This document shows, one piece after another, positions 60,719 to 64,000 of a DNA stretch of 64,000 nt (position 1 is the first letter of the stretch; each line of letters starts with the position of its first letter). The position numbers and the translations under genes were made by a program. The notes under the pieces are model-generated. The model was not told where the DNA came from and ran no database searches. It was given only the letters and a program-made list of their open reading frames with translations. This DNA is from Zonotrichia leucophrys gambelii (taxonomy: Eukaryota; Chordata; Aves; Passeriformes; Passerellidae): positions 74,689,678-74,753,677 of the forward strand of contig NC_088200.1 of the NCBI RefSeq assembly GCF_028769735.1, written 5' to 3'.

Positions 60719-60975
60719 CAGGCCCACAGACGGTTGTTTGATTTCCCGTGGTTCCTGAGACCCAGGGAAGCTGTCTCCTTGCATCCATCCTCGGAGCTGG
60801 GTATGAGCTTGTGATGCAGAGACCGACCCGGAGGAGAGAGCACCGCGCGTGTTTGTTTTGTAAAACTCCGCAAAGGTTTTGCCAAAGCTGTCACAGCCTG
60901 ATAGCTTGGGACATTTATTTTCCCAGATCTTCACTCTGAGTGCCACTGCCTGCTCTGGAGCTCCTTTTTCTTTAA
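60719..60975. other. Unique non-coding DNA
   Basis: No feature. Confidence 0.4.
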
Positions 60976-61036
60976 TAAATGTAAAAGTCTTGAGCCTTCT
61001 GAAGAAGAAATGTAAAATTCTTGAGCCTTTTGCCCC
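60976..61036 (+). repeat. 31-bp tandem duplication
   Basis: AAATGTAAAAGTCTTGAGCC (60977) and AAATGTAAAATTCTTGAGCC (61008) head two adjacent units. The second runs into the palindrome. Confidence 0.85.
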
Positions 61037-61080
61037 TTTGGTCCGGGCTTAACCATGGTTAAACCCAGGCTAAAGGGGCA
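61031..61080. other. 50-bp near-perfect palindrome
   Basis: Arms of 24 bases (TGCCCCTTTGG... and ...TAAAGGGGCA) around a central AT. Twenty Watson-Crick pairs, two G-T pairs and two mismatches by hand alignment. With no real loop it could extrude as a cruciform; it does not look like a microRNA precursor. Confidence 0.9.
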
Positions 61081-61380
61081 GAGTTTCTGCTGTCCTGCTT
61101 GTGCAGCCTGAGTCCTGCCAGGCCCACACAGCCCACTGCAGCTCCACAAAATTGCATTTTGGCTAATCCTAGACCCAAAAGAAACAAATGTGTTAAATAA
61201 GCCTGTTGAAGTCGACAGCAGCCTGCATATGTCAACCCAACTCGGGAATTATCAGCAGCTCCATACTGGGATCAACCCTTTCCTGCAACATATTGCTGAG
61301 GGTACTGACCCTGAAAATAAAAGCAATTTTGATGCTGCTAATGTGATATCTGGCTGGGCTTTTTTTTTTTTTTTTAAATA

Positions 61381-61413
<33 letters not shown>

Positions 61414-62368
61414 AGCACAGCACTAACTGCTAAAAGTGGCAGCTAAGGCACTTCAGCAGCAAAGTCCTGTGCCACAAATCCCTGCACCCACACCACGCAG
61501 AGAGAGACCTGCCCATGTGGAGCTCCCTGCAGGACCAGGGTCCCATTCAGCCTCGCACCCACCTGTGTCCCCAGTGCTCATGCAGCTTTTCCTCCTGTTT
61601 ATTGTCACTTGCAGCACGATGTGACACGTCACTGAGCCAGCAGTGGTGACTTTCAGCTATCCTTCAGATGATTAATAACTAAGGCAATGTACTTTTCCTC
61701 GTACTATTCCCCCCCCCCACTCACCCCCACAGACTGGGTTGTCTGGTAAAATGTAATTTCCATCAAATGGCTTAAAACAATGAGCTAACCAATGAAATCA
61801 GGGAGATCTCTCATACTAGGGGTGTTTATGTGTATGGAGACATAATTTAAACCCAATTATCAAATACATTTCACCAAGAAAATACCGATTCCCATTCCAG
61901 AAGTCAAAACACGCGGCTGGGGAGAGGAGGAAGGCTGGATTTGAACTTTTTCTTCGTGAGCATGAGCTGAACCCCCAGCCAGCACCAAAGGCTGCGACAG
62001 CCCCTCCAGTGGAAACAGCACCAGGGAGGGCTCAAACCACATCAAGCACCAGCAAAAGAAGCCGTGGAGGAAACCAGTACGCACAAACGTGGGGTTTTTT
62101 TTTCCATTGCAAGGCTCTCTGGGTGCCCTGTACAGGTAATTTCCCCCGTTCTGAGCAGCCCCAGCACAGCCAGAGAGAGCAATAAACCCAGGAATGGAGG
62201 TGGGAGGTTTGTTCCTATCGAGCTTTGCCTCCCAGCTGATGGCATTGGTGCTGTCCCTGGCCCCCTCATGGATGAACTGGAGGCTGCTCCTGCAGAGACA
62301 GGAGGGAATTGTGGCTCCTGCTGGAGGGGCTATTGGGTTATTGGGTTGTTGGTAAACCTTTCTTTGAG
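61081..62368. other. Unique non-coding DNA
   Basis: T-rich tracts at 61361-61375 and 61385-61412; a C-run at 61709-61718. The 182-codon minus frame (62408-61860) starts inside a CR1 fragment and has no known domain. Confidence 0.45.
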
Positions 62369-62430
62369 ATCCAGAATCACAGACTACCTCAAGCTGGAAG
62401 GGACCCACAAGGATTATCCCTCCCTACCCC
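62369..62430 (-). mobile_element. CR1 LINE 3'-terminal fragment
   Basis: Plus reads ATCCAGAATCACAGACTACC then CAAGCTGGAAGGGACCCACA, the antisense of a CR1 3' end. Very short. Confidence 0.6.
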
Positions 62431-64000
62431 TGAGCTATAATTACTTTTTATTTTTTTTTTCCCCTTCCCAGGTGGAAAAGGGGGGGGGGGGCAAATAAAG
62501 ATTTTGTTCTGACCTAAGCATCCTGCTCTCTCCTTTCTCCGGCGACGATTTAGGACTCGTTCAATCACCTGAGCAAGCCCTGCTCATCTGTATGGCACCA
62601 GAATGAAAGTCTGCAGAAGGAGTCTCACAGTTAGGCACTCCACAGGAAGATTAAACATTCTACAGAAGGGGGAAGGATTCCTCAGAAAAGGCTTCAAAGC
62701 TGCCTCGGTCACGTATTTGTTGAAAAAGACTAAACAAAAGCCTCTCTCTCTCCCATGATATCTTGCCCAAAAAATCTTCCCAGCTACACGGCAATAAGTA
62801 TAGATAACTGGAATTAAAATAAGGGAGTAGCACTTACTGACTTAATTTCCTGAGCAGCCCTTTGTTAAGGGCTGTGTGAGACCTGCCAGTTGGATTAATC
62901 AATGGTTTTTTTGGGGATCAACGGAATGGGCAGAAATGCAAAGTAATTGTACATATTCGTGTATCAATAAAAGTGTGATCCTGCGATGTGACATTGTTTA
63001 AGCCAGCCACACAAGCAACGTTTCACTGCAGATATCCTTAACATTAATCCAGACTCTAACTAGCTGCAGCAAGAGAGAGGGGAAAAAAAAAAAATAAAAC
63101 CAACCACCCAGTTTGGAGCTATCCTATATCTCAGACAGGGTGATATAACATAGCATATGTTTTAAAATGATAAAGACTTCCAAGAATAAGGCACAGTTTC
63201 CAGAATAATATTCATAACACGCCCAAACAAAAAGCAAAATCCTGTAATAATTGAATAATTGCAGCTTTCTGTATCCAAGAAAAAGTTAAAGGGGGGCAGG
63301 GGGGGAAATCCAGCCCAAACCAGCCCTTTTCAGTGGCTTAGCTGGTCAACACTCTTATACACAAAGCCCAGTGCTCTTCCCTAAAACCGAAGAATTAATC
63401 AGCATTATGTAAGAGATTTTTATAACACTCTAAAAATACATTGTGAATTCCTTCCCAGTGTCGGACTGAGAAGCTTTAAAGTACCGCCACCCCTCATCCC
63501 CTTTAGTAACAAAGGCTGGATCCTCGTTCCTGACGCTGGAAACTCGAATTTCGCCTCAAATCTCATTAATTACAGCGCCGGCCTCATGAGATCCAACTGC
63601 TCCTGCTGGGAGCGGAGTTGGTGCTCGGAATTCCTGGAGCTGGGGCAAGGGGCACCCGGCAAAAAAATGTGCCCCAAGGGAGAATTCCAGGCGCACGGAA
63701 CCCGGGTGGGTTTCCGTGGTTATTTCCCCGCCCGCCAAGCTGAGTTTTGTGGTTCTGTCCCCACTCTGGTGTTGGGGATTTGTGGAGCTGATGGGTCACA
63801 GGTTCCTCCTCCTCCTCCTCCTGCGGGCTCAGGGTCCCAGCTCTGCTTCCCAAAATCTGCTCCCCAAGCGCGGGTTAGCGCCGTTCCTGCGCTCCCCGCC
63901 GACGGATCTCCGGGCGAAATGACAAAGCCATCACCTGAATGTTAATGGTAGCTTGGGAGGCAGACCTGTGAAGAGAATTTTGAACATTTGAAACGTTTGG
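62431..64000. other. Unique non-coding DNA, 1.6 kb
   Basis: G-run at 62480-62491, A-run at 63082-63093, and CpG-richer sequence from 63530 to 63910 with a (CCT)n run near 63806-63822. No exon recognised. Confidence 0.45.

Noticed and set aside
61031..61080. microRNA precursor
   Set aside because: The arms meet with only a 2-base turn; Dicer-type precursors need a larger loop.
61860..62408. 182-codon minus frame
   Set aside because: It starts in a CR1 3' end and has no recognisable domain or codon bias.

Overview
The window looks like nuclear DNA of a bird, probably a songbird. It carries several CR1-type LINE 3' ends, many solo retroviral LTRs with 6-bp target duplications, CpG-island promoters and large simple-sequence arrays, and no compact run of genes. 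The only exon I recognise is the first coding exon of ATG10 (autophagy E2-like enzyme) on the minus strand. In birds the block homologous to human 5q14, which holds ATG10, lies on the Z chromosome, so a Z origin is likely but is not shown by the sequence.

Layout. 0.27-1.16 kb: (GGAT)n array. 1.2-5.8 kb: the 5' part of ATG10 (minus): CpG promoter and non-coding exon 1 near 5.68-5.79 kb, then an intron holding three antisense CR1 pieces, then exon 2 at 3.52-3.65 kb carrying the ATG and 38 codons. Exon 3 and the catalytic domain are not in the window, so the leftmost 3.5 kb is read as intron. 5.87-6.7 kb: purine-rich degenerate repeat and GC-rich flank upstream of ATG10. 6.7-21.9 kb: mostly unique non-coding DNA with a G-rich array (11.0-11.8 kb), one CR1 and two perfect hairpins. 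21.94-23.03 kb: a second tetranucleotide array, in inverted orientation to the first. 23.03-25.1 kb: two CpG-rich blocks separated by a T-rich wedge, possibly promoters, with no coding exon recognised.

25.1-64 kb: a retroelement-rich region. It holds four solo LTRs of one family (27.4, 47.5, 48.6, 50.9 kb), three LTR units of a second family (49.6 kb, plus a tandem pair at 59.6-60.7 kb), two 3' ends of a third ERV (28.6 and 37.6 kb), and two inverted copies of an LTR-like repeat with a 38-bp tandem array (46.3 and 52.5 kb). It also holds an AT-rich heptamer array (35.4-36.1 kb), an A/C-rich tract (44.2-44.75 kb) and a 1-kb hexanucleotide array (56.9-58.0 kb). No intact viral gene was seen.

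Most long open frames in the window are by-products of simple repeats that lack stop codons. The observations most worth testing are the ATG10 promoter with its divergent purine skew, three TGACGCAAT motifs phased at 11 bp (40.02 kb), the six-frame-open hexanucleotide array, the inverted GGAT arrays, the composite LTR with one target duplication, and a codon-biased frame trapped between inverted LTRs (48.0-48.5 kb).
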